Assembly: GCF_002305875.1 (NCBI RefSeq)
Contig: NZ_CP022098.1
Coordinates: forward strand, 8,680,001-8,744,000
Length of the DNA stretch: 64,000 nucleotides
Direction of reading: 5' to 3'
DNA from: Cystobacter fuscus
GTDB lineage: Bacteria; Myxococcota; Myxococcia; Myxococcales; Myxococcaceae
Below are positions 63,975 to 64,000 of the stretch, in pieces. Below the pieces are notes generated by a model. The model had not been told where the DNA came from. It saw only the letters and a program-made list of their open reading frames with translations, and did no database searches. A program made the position numbers and the translations under genes. Positions within the stretch are counted from its first letter, which is position 1. Each line of letters starts with the position of its first letter.

Positions 63975-64000
63975 CGAATGAGGCTCCCAATCAGGAAAAA

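Overview
The window is GC-rich, tightly packed bacterial chromosome from a myxobacterium, most likely suborder Cystobacterineae (Myxococcus/Archangium/Cystobacter relatives). The best evidence is a complete mrpA-mrpB-mrpC locus, the developmental kinase/NtrC/Crp cascade known from Myxococcus xanthus. A SitA-type lipoprotein toxin with a DUF2019-like immunity protein, a eukaryote-like Ser/Thr kinase, many lipoproteins and many histidine kinases agree with this. Genes often overlap by 4 nt (ATGA or GTGA), so several translationally coupled operons are visible. Layout by region. 0-7.3 kb: a divergent pair of GH43 glycosidase lipoproteins, galactokinase, and a convergent fusion of a UTP-sugar-1-phosphate uridylyltransferase with a degenerate M24 (creatinase-like) domain. 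7.4-9.9 kb: a TonB-dependent receptor overlapping an HmuY-like haem-binding lipoprotein. 9.9-22.5 kb: mixed housekeeping genes, namely a GNAT protein, a lipoprotein, a Met-rich repeat protein, an XRE-cupin regulator with an overlapping small ORF, an eIF1/SUI1 protein, truA with a Ser/Thr kinase, an rRNA methyltransferase with an amidohydrolase, an alkyltransferase-like DNA repair protein, and two SPFH proteins. 22.6-27.1 kb: a membrane histidine kinase coupled to a large YfhO-like membrane protein, then a Flp-type pilin. 27.4-30.9 kb: mrpABC. The gap before mrpC carries a -24/-12 (sigma54) promoter and a set of GAACGTTC-type palindromes, consistent with MrpB activation and MrpC autoregulation. 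31-37 kb: a membrane MutS-like ATPase and a four-gene TadE/TadG-like operon. 37-42 kb: a FUSC transporter, a YhfC-like intramembrane protease, and a two-gene unit with a predicted clan CD (caspase/legumain-like) cysteine peptidase. 42.3-49.6 kb is the accessory region: a histidine kinase whose response regulator survives only as its first codons, a chimeric ORF that appears to join a toxin-like module to a DUF2381 C-terminus, the sitA/sitI pair, 20-bp-spaced repeats, a tmRNA/tRNA 3'-end fragment that looks like an attachment site, cyclophilin and AraC gene fragments, an intact epimerase, and a transposase fragment. This reads as a scarred insertion hotspot used by an outer-membrane-exchange toxin. 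49.6-64 kb: a molybdenum hydroxylase pair, a DUF2383 ferritin-like protein, a CE2-like esterase lipoprotein, a P450 with an SDR, a VOC protein, a secreted propeller-like protein, an S58 (DmpA) aminopeptidase, and a beta-oxidation operon of FadN and FadA type. No rRNA, complete tRNA, CRISPR array or intact insertion sequence was seen. All family names come from recognising motifs by eye, without database searches.
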